NCBI RefSeq assembly: GCF_001625305.1
Contig: NW_017802503.1
Location: 253,099-317,098 of the forward strand
DNA: 64,000 nt
Origin: Branchiostoma belcheri
Taxonomy: Eukaryota > Chordata > Leptocardii > Amphioxiformes > Branchiostomatidae
Direction of reading: 5' to 3'
Part shown: positions 1 through 12,800 of the stretch, piece after piece
Numbering within the stretch: the first letter of the stretch is position 1
Layout: the number at the start of each line of letters is the position of its first letter
Made by a program: the position numbers and the translations under genes
The notes under the pieces: generated by a model
What the model saw: the letters and a program-made list of their open reading frames with translations, nothing else
What the model was told of the DNA's origin: nothing
Databases searched by the model: none

Positions 1-236
1 TTTACAAAACCGGTTATCAAAAGTCTGGTATGAACGCTAAGGGTTTTAGCCGGGTTTTTGAAAAACCGGTTGAAACCGCTAAATATAAGTCTGGTATGAA
101 CAGGGTCTTAGTTTGGACAGTACTACATTGCATCAGTGGCCCATTTTCTGCTGTGCAGGTTTCGGGGCGGGTAGGAATTTTGATAGTGTTTCGAATATTT
201 TTTTAACGCGTGATTTCAATAGCCAGCCATCCTAAA

Positions 237-1808
237 CAGGGCTCAAACTTAACTTTTTTCCCTACTGTCCCAGAATTGTCCCAAAAGTAATTTCCAACTG
301 TCCCGAAGTGAGAATGGACTGTCCCAACCTGGTTTTCATGAATTATGTATAACAACAACTGTAGAGCTTAGTCAGAGTGTAGTATTACTGTGTAAGCCAA
401 TTGACAATGAAATTAACTCAAATCCAACTCAAATTCAAACTTGTCCAGTTTAAGTTTACAGGAGTATCGCCAGAATGCGCAGCGCGTTGCAGGGGGAGGT
501 CTATCGGGGGAAGCTATTGCATTTTGTCTTTTCTGAACACAAAATCATCTCGGGCAACTTCAGTTCTACATTTTCTGTACAAATGCAGACTTATGAGGCT
601 GGAGAAATGTTAAAGATCTGTACTTAATTCTATAATACCCTCTTCATGTTCAAAAAAATTGTATTAGCACACTTAATTTTGAAAAAAATTGGGCATAGGT
701 TCCCCGGATGACCCCTAACCGGGGGCCAACGGTGCTTCCACAAGTTCAACAAGTGAAAAATACATGATACAAACTGTACATGTATTTACTACCTGGAACT
801 TGGAGCTAGTATTTCAAAGGTGTTACAGTGTGATATAACCAAGCTAGTGACCCAGTAATATTTCCTTAAACCATTAAAAAAATCACATATTGACACAACT
901 AAACAAATAAAAATGTGATTATGTCTATAAACTCATACTCAAAAACAATTATTGAGAGACACTCGGATCGCCGTATTACTAATTATCTCCCCCAATGTAT
1001 CAAGTATCAATGTAAAACTAAAACTAGTAAAAGTCCTTCACAGCATCCAACCGCACATTCATAGAAACAATAACATACTAGTATTATATTCTGATAATAG
1101 AAACCAATAAATTCGGAAATTTTCACAGCTTTGTTTGCAAATTAACGTTCTAAAATATTGAGTGAATTTGTATTTCTGTTGCCGAAAAATATTTTTTATG
1201 CATTTGAAGTATCGTTTTAGCACGTTGTAATATCTTGTACGTTTGGATGCTATCTTGACCTTTCAGGTCATTTTTTTTGTGAAAAGCGTCCGCCATTTTT
1301 TTCTGTCTTTCAAATGGACTTTCTAGCTGTTTTTTCGGACAAATGTCAACCGTTTAAAACATTTTACGGCCTCAAAAACCCATATAACGAGGAAATCAAG
1401 TTATAGTTGTTATTTTCGTGCGTAACATTTCTTCTTGGGGTGGATTATTTCTCCGTCGAGCCGCCAAAAACTAGCATAGCATGCGTGGCCCGATCCATGC
1501 GATTAGCGGCGTAGCGGCTCGATCCATGTCGCCCGGCGGAAGAAAATTGGAATGACGAGCACATTTATCGGGAAAATATTGGAATAAAATCGCTAATTTT
1601 GAAATTTATCGCAGAAATATTGGAATAAAATCCTTAACTTTCGGCAGGTTTTTCTGGAGCCGAAAGCCGGGTCGCGCGCCCGATAAACGCATGAAGGGCA
1701 GACATTCTAAGTTTATTATTTTTCTATTGTCCCAAAATGATTTTTCAGTTGTCTCGGCCGAAATTCAGTGGCCAGGGGACATCGGGACATCGTTAAGTTC
1801 GAGCCCTG
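237..1808. mobile_element. hAT-like non-autonomous DNA element, about 1.57 kb
   Basis: The left end reads CAGGGCTCAAACTTAAC (from 237). The right end (to 1808) is its inverted complement with one mismatch. Both subterminal regions carry several TGTCCC motifs. CCTAAA lies directly outside each end (231-236 and 1809-1814), a probable target-site duplication remnant. CAGGG termini are typical of the hAT superfamily. No transposase frame is visible inside, so the element is non-autonomous or decayed. Interior DNA is AT-rich with no gene seen. Confidence 0.6.
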
Positions 1809-4140
1809 CCTAAAACTAGCCGCCGGGAGAACGTTTCATTCTGCGAGCCCCGGAGCCTGCACAGGAGGCCACACAGCCAGTAACATATACAAAATAAAGC
1901 TGACATTACACCGGAGGCTTGTCACACAGTTTGTCTTGTCTTTGCCGCAAACCTTGTGACTTGGTTTTAACATTCAGGCTGGTTTTAACATTCACGTATT
2001 GGTTATCATGGCTTCACCAAACCACGAAGTGGTTTTGTGAAACATATTGTGTTCTCTCATGTTTCTCCTTCTTCTGCCATTTCTCCTGCCATTTCTTTAA
2101 AGGGATTCAACTCAGCCGTTTTCAGCCAAATGACCTGAAATTTGGCATGGAGGTAGAGTGGGTCAATACCCAGATGCATTTTTTTCATTTTTTTGATACA
2201 TGCCTTTGAAAAAAATTATGAAGGTTTTTTGGGGCATTTTTCGACAAAAATTGGATTTTTGGATCCTGAGCGCTCATATTACAACTATATGACCTGAAAT
2301 TCGGTATAAGGGTACCTTGAACATGTGTATATAAAATAGCAGTCACGTATTTGGCATACACCACTTTCAAATCACTCATTTGGGGGACTTTAAAAAGTTT
2401 AATGGCTATTTTCACCCGAAAAAGTCCCGTTCCACGTTCGATCTAAAGAATGGCTCGTTCCATCTGCCGTTGGCCATCGAACACGTGTTCCATTTCGGGT
2501 TACCTGGGGTCACGTTGCACGTAAGTCGTGGGAAATGACCCACATAGTGCTCATCCTCCCATAGCAGGGTCAGTGGCTCCGAGTTCGTTAGTGGTGGAGA
2601 AGGAACTCGGAGCCGCTGACCCTGCCATGGGAGGATGATAGTGCTGCGTACCGGTTCGCTGAAAAGTGAGATGTGGTGAAGCCATGCTGAATTTGCTCCA
2701 AAGCAAATGTAGGCCTTTCTAGTTCCTGATGAATCCTGTCACCTAACCTGCACCATGTAAACCGTGTATGACAATTGTTGCTGCAGTAACATGTTACAAG
2801 TTGGAAATGGTGTCTTAATTTATAGTTTTAAGTCTGAAAACTCTGAATAAACTATGATTCTCAAATTATGGTTCTGGAAAATGTCTACTGTTCATGTAGG
2901 TGCCTGGTAATTCTCAGTGTTACCTCCAGTCTGCACCAGTGAACGTATTTGGAAAAGGTATTTCAAGCCATGTATGCTAGTGATTAGCCTGTGCTTGGGT
3001 TGGTACTAAGTATCTATCGGATGATCCAATTTTTGAATCTACATTTTCTATTTCAGGGGCCTCCCGCCCTGAAGGGAGTCGGAAATTGGCAAAAGGTCAG
3101 TGAAGGAAATGGAGCTGCACCATCCAGTCCAGTCTGAGCTACTACCAACATGACAAGAAAGAAAGTGGAGAATTACAGTACCTGTCCCTGTACACAAACA
3201 CACAGTGTCCATCTTTGTTGGGTGAGTTCTTAAATTTCTCATTGCAGGAAAATAAGAGTAGCAATTGGGAAAAAAATTAATCGGTGACACAAGGCATTTT
3301 ATGCATAGCTTGCCAGCCCTTCTGTCATTTTAACCCACAATATTCCACTCACAGGTAGCCTGCTATGCGTTCACCCATGTATCTAAAGACAATGCACAAA
3401 ATACTTTTTTTGAACTAGGTTGGGCAACCTACAGCAAAAATTAGGTTGCCCATCAGGATTCAAGGTTGCTCCACCTGTAAGTTTCTACTTTCCTCAAGTT
3501 ATGTTACATACGCCTTAGACAATACATGTATTTCTAGCAGCCTATAGTTAAAAGGGGTTAATGGCCCACCCCGAGGTGAATATGGTGTGATAAAGCTTTG
3601 GCATTTGCTACAATCTGGGTCAAAGGTTATGGGAGTCACCCAAGGTCATTGGAACACCACTCAAGTTATTGTTGGATTTTTTAGGACAGAGCGGTGTTCT
3701 ATTGGGTCACCTGAGGTCATGTGGGTGATTATTGTATGTTTGATGTATGGATTGGGATGAATAAAGACCCAGTTTTGACTCTATTTGTGACATTACGGCA
3801 TCATAAGGAATGTGGAATGGAGCCTTCTGATTGGTCAACACCACCCGGCTATATGATAATAAAGGGTTAATGCCCCGCCCCAAGGTGTATATGGTGAGAT
3901 AATCTCTGGTCAGGTTTTGTGACATGAGAAATTCTGCACGTCTGAAGGAAGTACAATGTAGTACGAGCACTGAAATAGATATGTATGTATTTACATCATA
4001 GGGTTGCATATATTAGCAATGACTTAATTCATAATTGTCTCTCATTTCAATTTCAGTCTTCACAAGTTCTTGTCCACTGCCACAGCAATGTTATCATTCC
4101 CTGATACCTCCACAAAAGGGTTGGTGGTACACATACTTGT
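1809..4140. other. Intergenic DNA without recognisable gene
   Basis: No frame with recognisable homology or convincing splice structure is seen here. The only clear structure is the long hairpin at 2545-2645, listed separately. Short frames here look like chance. Confidence 0.5.
2545..2645. repeat. Long perfect-looking hairpin (foldback)
   Basis: The left arm (about 2545-2586) and right arm (about 2603-2645) are inverted complements over roughly 40 bases with very few mismatches, separated by a 16-base loop. The core arm includes GCAGGGTCAGTGGCTCCGAG. It could be a solo MITE-like foldback or, if transcribed, a precursor-miRNA-like hairpin. The sequence alone does not decide this. Confidence 0.7.
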
Positions 4141-4990
4141 GATTAAAATGTTTTGCTGTTTTGTGAAAGTAGAATGTTTTGCTGTTTTATTATAAAGCAT
4201 GCCAAAGTGATTTTAAGTTCAAATGTTTAACTGTTTTAAGCATGCCTAAATGATTTGAACTTTGAAGTAAGAATGTTTCACTATTTTAAGCATGCCCAAA
4301 TGATTTTAATTAAGAATATTTTGCTGTTTTAAACAAGCCAAAGTGATTCTAAGTTAAAATGTTTCACTGTTTTAAGCATACCTAAATGATTTGAAGTAAG
4401 ACTGTTTGCTGTTTTATTATAAAGCATGCCAAAGTGATTTTAAGTTAAAATGTTTTACTTTTTTAAGCATGCCTAAATGATTTGAAGTAAGACTGTTTTG
4501 CTGTTTAATTATAAAGCATGCCAAAGTGATTTTAAGTTAAAATGTTTTACTTTTTAAGCATGCCTAAATGATTTGAAGTAAGACTGTTTTGCTGTTTAAT
4601 TATAAAGCATGCCAAAGTGATTTTAAGTTAAAATGTTTTACTGTTTTAAGCATGCCTAAATCATTTGAAGTAAGACTGTTTTGCTGTTTTATTATAAAGC
4701 ATGCCAAGGTGGTTGTAAGTTAAAATGTTTTACTGTTTTAAGCATGTCTAAATGATTTGAAGTAAGACTGTTTTGCTGTTTTATTATAAAGCATGCCAAA
4801 GTGGTTATAAGTTAAAATGTTTTACTGTTTTAAGCATGCCTAAATGATTTGAAGTAAGACTGTTTTGCTGTTCTATTATAAAGCATGCAAAAGTGATTTT
4901 AAGTTAAAATGTTTTACTGTTTTAATCATGTCAAAATGATTTCAACTAAGACTGTTTTACTGTTAAGCATGCCTGGGTGATTTTTCAGGA
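4140..4990. repeat. Tandem satellite, about 92-bp period built of two half-units
   Basis: The motif AGCATGCC(A/T)AA(A/G)TGATTT recurs about every 45 bases. The full higher-order unit (ending GCTGTTTTATTATAA) repeats about every 90-92 bases, for example near 4425, 4517, 4607, 4698, 4790 and 4882. Divergence rises at both ends of the array (before 4300 and after 4930), as expected for unequal crossover homogenising the centre. Confidence 0.85.
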
Positions 4991-5259
4991 GCTTGCCTAA
5001 GTGATTTTAAGTTAGGATGTTTTCAGCACTTTAAGGGAAAATGTTTTACTGTTCTGAGCATGCCCATGTTTAACTGCGTGCATGTGAATGGACCAGAATG
5101 AAACTTTCACTTATTTTAATTGCTAGAGATGGTTTATTCTAAGGACACACTTTAATATGTGCACCCGAAATCAGGTAATACTGACAATTATTCTATACTT
5201 TATCTCCAATGAGAGGTTTGGCCGATTTATTTTTTAGTAGGATACCCTGACATCTTTAA

Positions 5260-5920
5260 CGGTGCACACCCCAGTTCTTCCGCGACCTGGGTCCGTGGTA
5301 GTCCGTGGTAAAAAAAGTGAGGAAAGGGTTTTGAGGGTCCAAGTTTGAGGTGACATTTCTCATAAACTGCCATAAAATATTATTAAGCATTAACATGGCT
5401 GAAGAGTGTAAGAAATGGTGATTTTGGGGTGAAAATTTCTTTTGGCTCCGAACTTTACTTCCGGGTATTCTTGCGCGCTAAGTGTAATCCGCCCGTTTGA
5501 CCTAGATTTCGCTCCGCGCCTTCCCCAGAGTCGATTCGCAACCCCTCGCGCCAATGATTATTTAAACAAAATCAGTACTAGAACTTTCTTTATAATTTAC
5601 TCGTTTATAGTCGAGGCTTAGGTCTTTCTGACAGTATCAGTCATTTCCGCCGGAAAATTTTTTTCTCTGAGATTATCCTACGCGAAAATTGCCAATTTCG
5701 TGCATTAATTTTGGAGTGAAAATAATGTTTTTTCTGATGATTTTACCACAATTAAAGAGGTTGAAGAAACCAAACTCAGTTGGCCTTGTAGCTGAAGTTA
5801 TATACTTTCGTCTCATATACAGTTATTCTCCTTCCGAATCATTCCACGTTAGAGACGGTCGCTAGACTAGAGGGTGTGCAGCTTCGAATAGAAACCCCAA
5901 ATAAACTGGGGTGTGCCCCC
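5260..5920. mobile_element. TTAA-flanked terminal-inverted-repeat element (piggyBac- or Kolobok-type MITE)
   Basis: The left end after TTAA (5256-5259) reads CGGTGCACACCCCAGTT. The right end before TTAA (5921-5924) reads AACTGGGGTGTGCCCCC, its inverted complement apart from two positions. TTAA target duplications define piggyBac and Kolobok elements. Length is 661 bp and no transposase is visible, so it is probably a non-autonomous derivative. Confidence 0.6.
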
Positions 5921-6262
5921 TTAAGCATCTGATTTGTGATGCTTGAGCCTTTGTTCGAAGAATAACCAAGGCATCACTGACTTTTCTACATGTATATGAA
6001 GGGTATCCATGGCACATGTTTCACCTTTTTAATCAGTTTCAAGTAAGATGTTATTGAATGACTTAATGATGCATTGGTTACAACCTGGGAATGAGAGGAC
6101 GACTTAGGACGTTGGGTACAGCCTGGGAAGGAGAGGATGGCTTCATATTTTGCAGTGTCATGGGTTGGTCGGATTGTCTTGTCAATGGGAATGGTTGGCA
6201 CGGGTACAAGCAGATGCTGGGATAAGACGAGGGGGTGGAATGACTACAAGTGTTAGTCATTC

Positions 6263-6600
6263 CAGGGCTCGAAATACTGGGTGCATGTGCGCCTTAGTTA
6301 GTGCGCCCATATTTGGATCTGTGCACCCAATTTTTTTTCTCTTGGTACACCAGTGTACCCAAATATTTTTATAGGTTTTCATAATGTAAAAATGTTAAAT
6401 GTACAGTAGTATAAAGCATATTATTAATTTTTAAGAATCAGAAAAATAATAGAATTATTGTAGTAGTACTTTGCTTTAGATATGAATCATGTTTTTGGTA
6501 ACATTCTACTTATTTTATTTATTCATCCTGCACCCCCCAAAAATATTTTTTTTGCACCCAATATTTTAAGTTGGGTGCGCCTGTTTAGAAAAATGACTTC
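6263..6600. mobile_element. hAT-like repeat, partial copy of the element at 31201-31537
   Basis: It begins CAGGGCTCGAAATACTGGG and contains the same GGTGCAC/GTGCACCC-rich interior and the AGTAGTACTTTGCTTTAG-type segment (in opposite orientation) found at 31201-31537. The right terminus is not clear, so this copy is probably truncated. Confidence 0.5.
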
Positions 6601-6639
6601 CGTACATCCTGATTAACTGTGAATCACAACGGCGTGTTT

Positions 6640-7414
6640 GGACTGACTGCCATCTTAGGTAGGGGTCCCAGATGACTGCCCCATACTCTGGTAAAGCGGA
6701 CAAGACTAAAGTATGCTGTCTCTCACACTTTCAAGGGACAGTAACATAAGGAAATTGATTGTGTGGTTGGCTCGTTTCGCTGCAGTGTTTTTGAGTACTG
6801 ACCAATTCAGGTTGTGGCGGATACTTGGCTAATGTTCTGTTTGGTGGACGAACTCGCCACTCATTTCGTACATTCTAGTGAGAGGGTTCTTGTTCTGCAT
6901 AATGGACATGGTGTTGCACCTCTTTGGCTTGAACTTCATACCATGCTAGCGAGTGTTTGCCATGCACATGGACCTGTCTTGGAGGAACAATTTAATCAAT
7001 TGGTGGATGGGACCTCTAATGCCATAGCGTGCAAGTTTAAAGAGGAGTCTCGTGTGGCATCGTGCCAAAGGTAAAACTGAAATCCAGGATCCCCACGTCT
7101 ACCTGCGTCTTCTTGTCGTACGCTGACACAATTTCACAAAATCATTGATGGTGAAAAGCAGCTGGGTTGCACAAGAATGGGCTATGTGGAAACCATGTTG
7201 GAAAACTCAGATTGTATTTCTCAAGGTAGCCCAGAATGTGTTTCCATGAGTTTGGATATGTCGAAGTCACAAAACGGGCCTGTAATTCCCAGGTTATGTA
7301 CTCCACCCTTGCTAAAGACATGGCCTTTGTCCAACTCTTGGGGACGTGCCCATGTTGCTGTGACTGGTTGAAAAGTGTTGCAAGTATGGGGGATAAGTCA
7401 CTGGCCAGTTCCAT
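6640..7414 (-). pseudogene. Degraded LINE reverse transcriptase, minus strand
   Basis: Reading the minus strand from 7414 downward gives successive fragments of a non-LTR reverse transcriptase in shifting frames. First comes a thumb/finger segment with PILATLFNQSQQHGHVPKSW. Then follow YLEKYNL (near 7260), a KTQVDVGILDFS segment (about 7090, the region before the first catalytic Asp of the palm) and, much lower, LPEYGAVIWDPYL (about 6650-6690), the typical C-terminal motif. Stops and frameshifts interrupt it. It is an inactive fossil, and its order and orientation oppose the LINE fragment that follows. Confidence 0.6.
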
Positions 7415-7424
7415 CAGGACACGA

Positions 7425-7884
7425 TTCAGGATCCCATCCAGACCAGATGCCCTGTTGGAAACATTTCCACCTTCCTACTGACGACCATGTGTCTGTCTAC
7501 ATCTCCTACATTCGGCCAGTCATGGAATACAGGGCACCTGTATGGTATTCCGGACTCTCTAACTTCCTCAGCGACAAACTTGAGAAAGTACAACGTAGGG
7601 CCGTGCGGATTATCCTGGGAGCCAGCTTCACGTCGTACACTACGGCATGCGTGCAACTGGGTCTTCCTACACTCTACGCACGGCGCCAAGACCTGCAGCT
7701 GACTGTAAAACTCGCCAAGTCCCTGGGACAGTCTGACCAGTACAGACATTTACTACCACCGTTACAGGGGGAAATGGGTGGAAGGAAAACTAGGTCATCT
7801 CACAAACTCAGTAGCATCCACTGCAAAACAGAAAGATATAACTCTAGCGCAATTCCTCACATGGTGCGACTGTTGAACCTGTGA
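7425..7884 (+). pseudogene. LINE (CR1/Jockey-like) reverse transcriptase C-terminus
   Basis: The frame ending at 7884 carries SYIRPVMEYRAPVWYSGLS followed by KLEKVQRRAVRIILG, the conserved C-terminal motif of CR1/Jockey-group non-LTR retrotransposons, and ends at the element's natural stop. A 3' untranslated region follows to about 8195 with the AAATAAACC-type tail. The 5' part is missing (5' truncation, usual for LINEs). It abuts the opposite-strand LINE fossil, so the locus is a composite of two insertions. Confidence 0.75.
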
Positions 7885-8199
7885 TGAAAAGACACCGACC
7901 TATTGTAAAACGTTCATCTAGTGGTTCCTAATGTTTGCAAATCCGCTATGTGCGTCTAATTCCGAGATTTTTATATACACATATCCTATAATATATAATG
8001 TGTCTTTTAAAATTGTTAATATTGTGTAATTCTTTTATTGTATAACAATGCTTTTGATAGTGTACCCAATATCGCTAATGTTCTTGCATAATACCAACCT
8101 TTGTTTATGGACCCCCACGCAATTCAGTCTGTGACTCCCATGTGGGAACCATTGTCTGGTGTTTTTCATGAAGTAAATAAACCATTGTTATTACATCTT

Positions 8200-9420
8200 T
8201 CAAGACTTTTAGCACAACAGCATGATGCACAGTCAGATTTGGGATGAGAGGGTGGGAGAACCATCAAGAGTCCACAGAAGTGAAGACGGACTTGATTTCT
8301 TGTAGCAAGATGTAAGCTTTGTCCTTTAGAACAGATCTCCATTGCTTGAGGGGAGGGACACCAATGAAGTCCTGCCTTTATGAACTCCCAGACTGACACC
8401 TGGCACACTTGAGGTCTCATGCAGCATTCATAGACTTTTTCACTTTCTTGTACAGTCTGTGCTTCATCCAGGGAAGGATGTGAACTTGGACCAATGATAA
8501 TAGAAAGGAAAGGTGGATGGGAGAGAACATGGCATGGAATGGAGAGGCCACTTTTTGGATTTTCCAGCCTGGGAAAGAGAGACCAGACAAGAGGGACAAC
8601 TGAAGTACTCCCCTTAGAACTGAGACAGATATATGACTGACTTGTTTTTTATTTCAGAACAGACGAGTGTATGGTTTTGTAAGACTATGATGAGATGGTT
8701 TCTGAGATGACCTTGTTTTCTTAATAACAAAGTACTTCTTACAGAATTTCATTCTTACATGAAAGTGTTACACAGCAAAGCAGAGAGCTGAGTCTGTTGG
8801 CAACGCTGACTTTCACTCAAGTTTCAGCACCATTTGGTTAATAAGATATATTTTTTTCTGACTAATAATAACATAGACCTATTTTAAGTAAGTACAGTTC
8901 CATATGAAGTACTTGTAAGTGTACTCAAAATTAGACATCTTTTCAAAACCTGCAGTTATGAGCTGTCATGACTTGTGGAAAATGTTAATACGTGTACATG
9001 TTTTAGGCGACTGAAATCCTACTGAATTGGAAAATATTATTATGGTAGGTTCGTATTAGCTATGTAAATAAGAATATGCCACGGTGAAATTACTTTCCAT
9101 TTGCATTATTTCAGATAATAGCTGGCAAGGCCAATTGAAGAACTGAGGGATGTGCAATGAATGCAGTGATCTCCAGTAGTCTGCCTGCCTGGTATCTCGC
9201 AAGTGAGAGGTCGTACAGATTTGAGGTCAGTACAGAGCAGTTCTAACAGAGTAGTTACTGCAAAACATTAGCAATGTATATTGGCCACTCATGAAATGAT
9301 GGTCTAAAGAGTGGTAGGTCACGCCTGGTGCACGGTAATCACCTGCATGAATTTAATAGATAGGTCATCATCAGACTGCTATCTGTAAATTGCTGGATCT
9401 CGGTGTTCAACTGTTGCTTG
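8200..9420. other. Intergenic DNA, no gene recognised
   Basis: Only short, non-homologous frames are present. I see no splice-supported exon and no clear mobile-element boundary. Confidence 0.4.
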
Positions 9421-9429
9421 TACCATGGG

Positions 9430-9600
9430 TCTGCAGTTTTCTGTCAGGCCGCCCCAACGTGTAAGGTACCAGGGCGTGTGTTCGGACTGGCAATCGCTGA
9501 TGTGTGGCGTGCCCCAAGGCACAAAACAAGGCCCGCTTGTTTTTCTCGCCCTGGTTAATGATGCCCTCCCAATCAAGCGCAGCAAACAAGGTGGCTTTAT
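9430..9600 (+). pseudogene. LINE reverse transcriptase fragment (palm motif)
   Basis: The plus frame from 9425 contains SDWQSLMCGVPQGTKQGPL followed by VFLALVNDAL. This is the conserved GVPQGT.LGP.LF...VNDL block of non-LTR reverse transcriptases, between the first and second catalytic motifs. The frame is lost after about 9600 and no flanking RT domain is in register. It is a short fossil directly upstream of the transposase-like gene. Confidence 0.65.
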
Positions 9601-9857
9601 GACGGAAAACAACCACATGGCTCTAAACCCAGCAAATCACCTGATTCGTCAACGTCACCCGGCTATGTTAATTGATGTTAACCCTTGTCCTGCTGGCATT
9701 CCTGGCACAATATTTTTCAATATTTTCATGTCTTAATTAGATTAAAAAGAAAACAAATTTTTTTGCCCTGCAGTGGCATAGTTACTTCCGCATTCGTTGC
9801 GTTTCGCTGCGGTGTAATCCGTTGCACGAGAAATACCCCCAAATCGTACCTATACAG

Positions 9858-12800
9858 GGTGTTATGTAGATGGTACTGTATGTGCCGCGCAACATATGTT
9901 GCGCACAGCAGTACCCACCATCGATGCATACTGGGAAGAAAAGCAGGACGAAGTCATCAGGGTTTTGAGGAACAAGGAGGAGGTTATTCTCCTTGGTATG
10001 TACACCAGTAGTGTTTTGTTGAATCTTGAATCTTGTTGCTATCCTTCTGTATGTGATTATTTGTCCACCATTGGAGAAAACATGGCATAGTTAGCCCAAA
10101 AATTTCAACATTTGTGATTTATTTCTTTTTTCATGTAAACATGTTGTATAAGCTAAGTGCTTCCTAGCAGCAATAATTTCATTGTGCACTGCTATTTTTA
10201 TATTGTTTTATGCCAGGGGAGGCCTGAGTATGCTGTTAAAGTCTAGAGGGGGATATCTCATAAAGTCTTCATTGTCAGAAACATTAAGACAGAAAATGTA
10301 AGTACTTCAAAAAGACCTACAGAAGATTACATAATGCCTATGCATACTTATGCCATTACGTAAAAAAAAAGTCATGTTAAGCTTTGGCAGGAGCACATAA
10401 TACATTTAGTAGTAATTTCAACACTGCTATGTTCTACCTAATTACGACACTAAATGGTTCTTAACACTAATGAGACTTTTTTTTTATTACACGCTACACA
10501 GGTGATGGAAGGATGGATTCACCGGGCTACTGTGCGCAGTACTGCACATATACTGCCATTGACAACCATACGAAGTCCATTGTAGCGGTTGAGGTGGTCG
10601 ACAAGAGGGAGACGAACCGGAAGTCGACCACCATGGAGAAGGAAGGGTTCAAACGAACCATGGACAGGCTGCTGGGAGAGCGTGTGCCCATCACGGAGGT
10701 GTGCACAGACGCACATCCTCAAATCTCTGCACTGATGAGTAAGCTTATAAGTACATTGGAGCCATAGACTGTCTCTTCCGTTGCACAACACATTTCTTCA
10801 ACTGTGAGATATTCAGAGCTTGTACTGTTGTAGGTTTTCAATTACCTGTTCCATTTTTTTACTAGAATCAATAGATATAGTGTTCTGTCAAAACTAAGGT
10901 GCCGAATGTTTCCTTTATTTGTACAAATTGATGACACCTGTACTTCAGTGACCTGTGATAATACTTACATTACAAAAAACAATGATTCATGATGTTGAAA
11001 ATACAAATGTATTTTATTTCTCGTAAACAGACCAGGACAAGGGTGAATACGGCACCAGAGGTGTTCACCACTCTCTCGATGTCTGGCACGGGGCCAAGAA
11101 CCTCACCAAGAAGATAGTGGCAGTAAGTACACAGCTTCAACTCAATGCAACGTGATCCCATGTATGTCTTTTAATGTAATGTAGTGGAATGATATCTTAC
11201 ATGAACAAGAATAGCATGCACATAGACTCATTATGAACTACATTGTACGCATAGAGGCCAAGAATTATCATTATTGCATAAGGCCAAGCGTACACGTACC
11301 AATGCATCATTATTTGCTGTTGCAAGAAACTTGATTCTTGCAATGACCATGGCCCTTGACAGAAATTGAGGTACATTTGTACTACTAGTACTTGAAATGA
11401 TCTTACTTTATCCACCCAGGCTGGGCAGGTGAAAGGCTGCACAGAGATAAAGCCATGGACAAAAGACATCGTGAACCACTTCTGGTGGTGCTGTAAAAAG
11501 GCCAGGAACTACGAAGAGTTCATCGTAAGTATCACGTCCTATACATTAAAAAAAAACTATGGCCACACGAGCTTAATGACTGCAAATACTGCTAGTATGT
11601 AGGTCAGCAAAGTGCTGATGTCTTTTGCAATGAAAAGTTATCCAAGACACACTGATCTAGAGAATACAATGTAGTACCTACTGTATTGTGCTGATACAGT
11701 AATTGCAGTTTAAGACATTCTTTTGATCTTTCACCTATATTATTCTTTGTCCTTTGTCCTGTTTAAATTTTAGTAGGTACATGACATTCCTGTTCTATGG
11801 TTGACTTGTATGGTTCTCACTTTAAGTATCCATGCGTTGTGTTACTTGTTATTAGGTGCTGTGGAAGGGTGTGCTGCACCACGTGTGTGACGAGCACACA
11901 TGGGCTACGGGCTCTTGTCACCATGAACATCTCAGCACCACTGAACCGAGGACAAAGAACTGGCTGGCTCCAGGGTCAGCTGCACACAAGAAACTGAGCA
12001 CTGTAGTGCTAAACAAGAGGTGGCTGAAGACAGCTTCAAAGTACCTACGGTTCAGGTGAGAATACTTGCATATGTTGATACAAGATATCATTTTATGTTT
12101 CCCATACTTCACTTGTTCCCAATCTTTTTAAACCCTGCTTAACAGTCTTGCTATTAACTGACAAGTTTTACTAGGGAATTTGTTAAACAAATCATGCTGA
12201 TGGTTCTAGTAGTAATGTTGCAATACTGCTTTGTTCCAGAACAACTTCGGATCTGGAATCCTTTCAGAACCACATTTTAATGTATGCCTCTAAGAGGCAT
12301 GCCTACAGTCCTCCCGTCTACAGGGCCCGATGTCAGCTGGCTGCAATTGATTACAACGCTCACAAAGACCGTGCAGTATGGAAGACGAAGGATGGGCATA
12401 TCAAGTAAGTTAATGTTTTCTGCAGTATATAGTAGATTGGATTCATTCCTTAAGCTAACCAACATTTTATACACGCAGTCGTCCCTCAGTAAGACATCTG
12501 GAGTAGCATAGTTCCCGTTTAGAACTTTTATTCAGACTGTCACATATTATGCTGCAATATACTCAATATTCATACAGTGAAGAAAGCAGGGTTAAATTGA
12601 CTTTCAGCATACTGTTCTAACAGCACTTAAACAAGTGGGGCCAAGTATTTATGGACACTAAGCATGTGCCAGAAATGTTGTAACACTCGCCTCATGTAAA
12701 ATGTCCTAATTCAAGATATTTCTGTGGAAACATTTGGTACAGCAAGGCATCTATTATGCAATCATAAACTATTGATGTACTTACGTAATTACAGACCATC

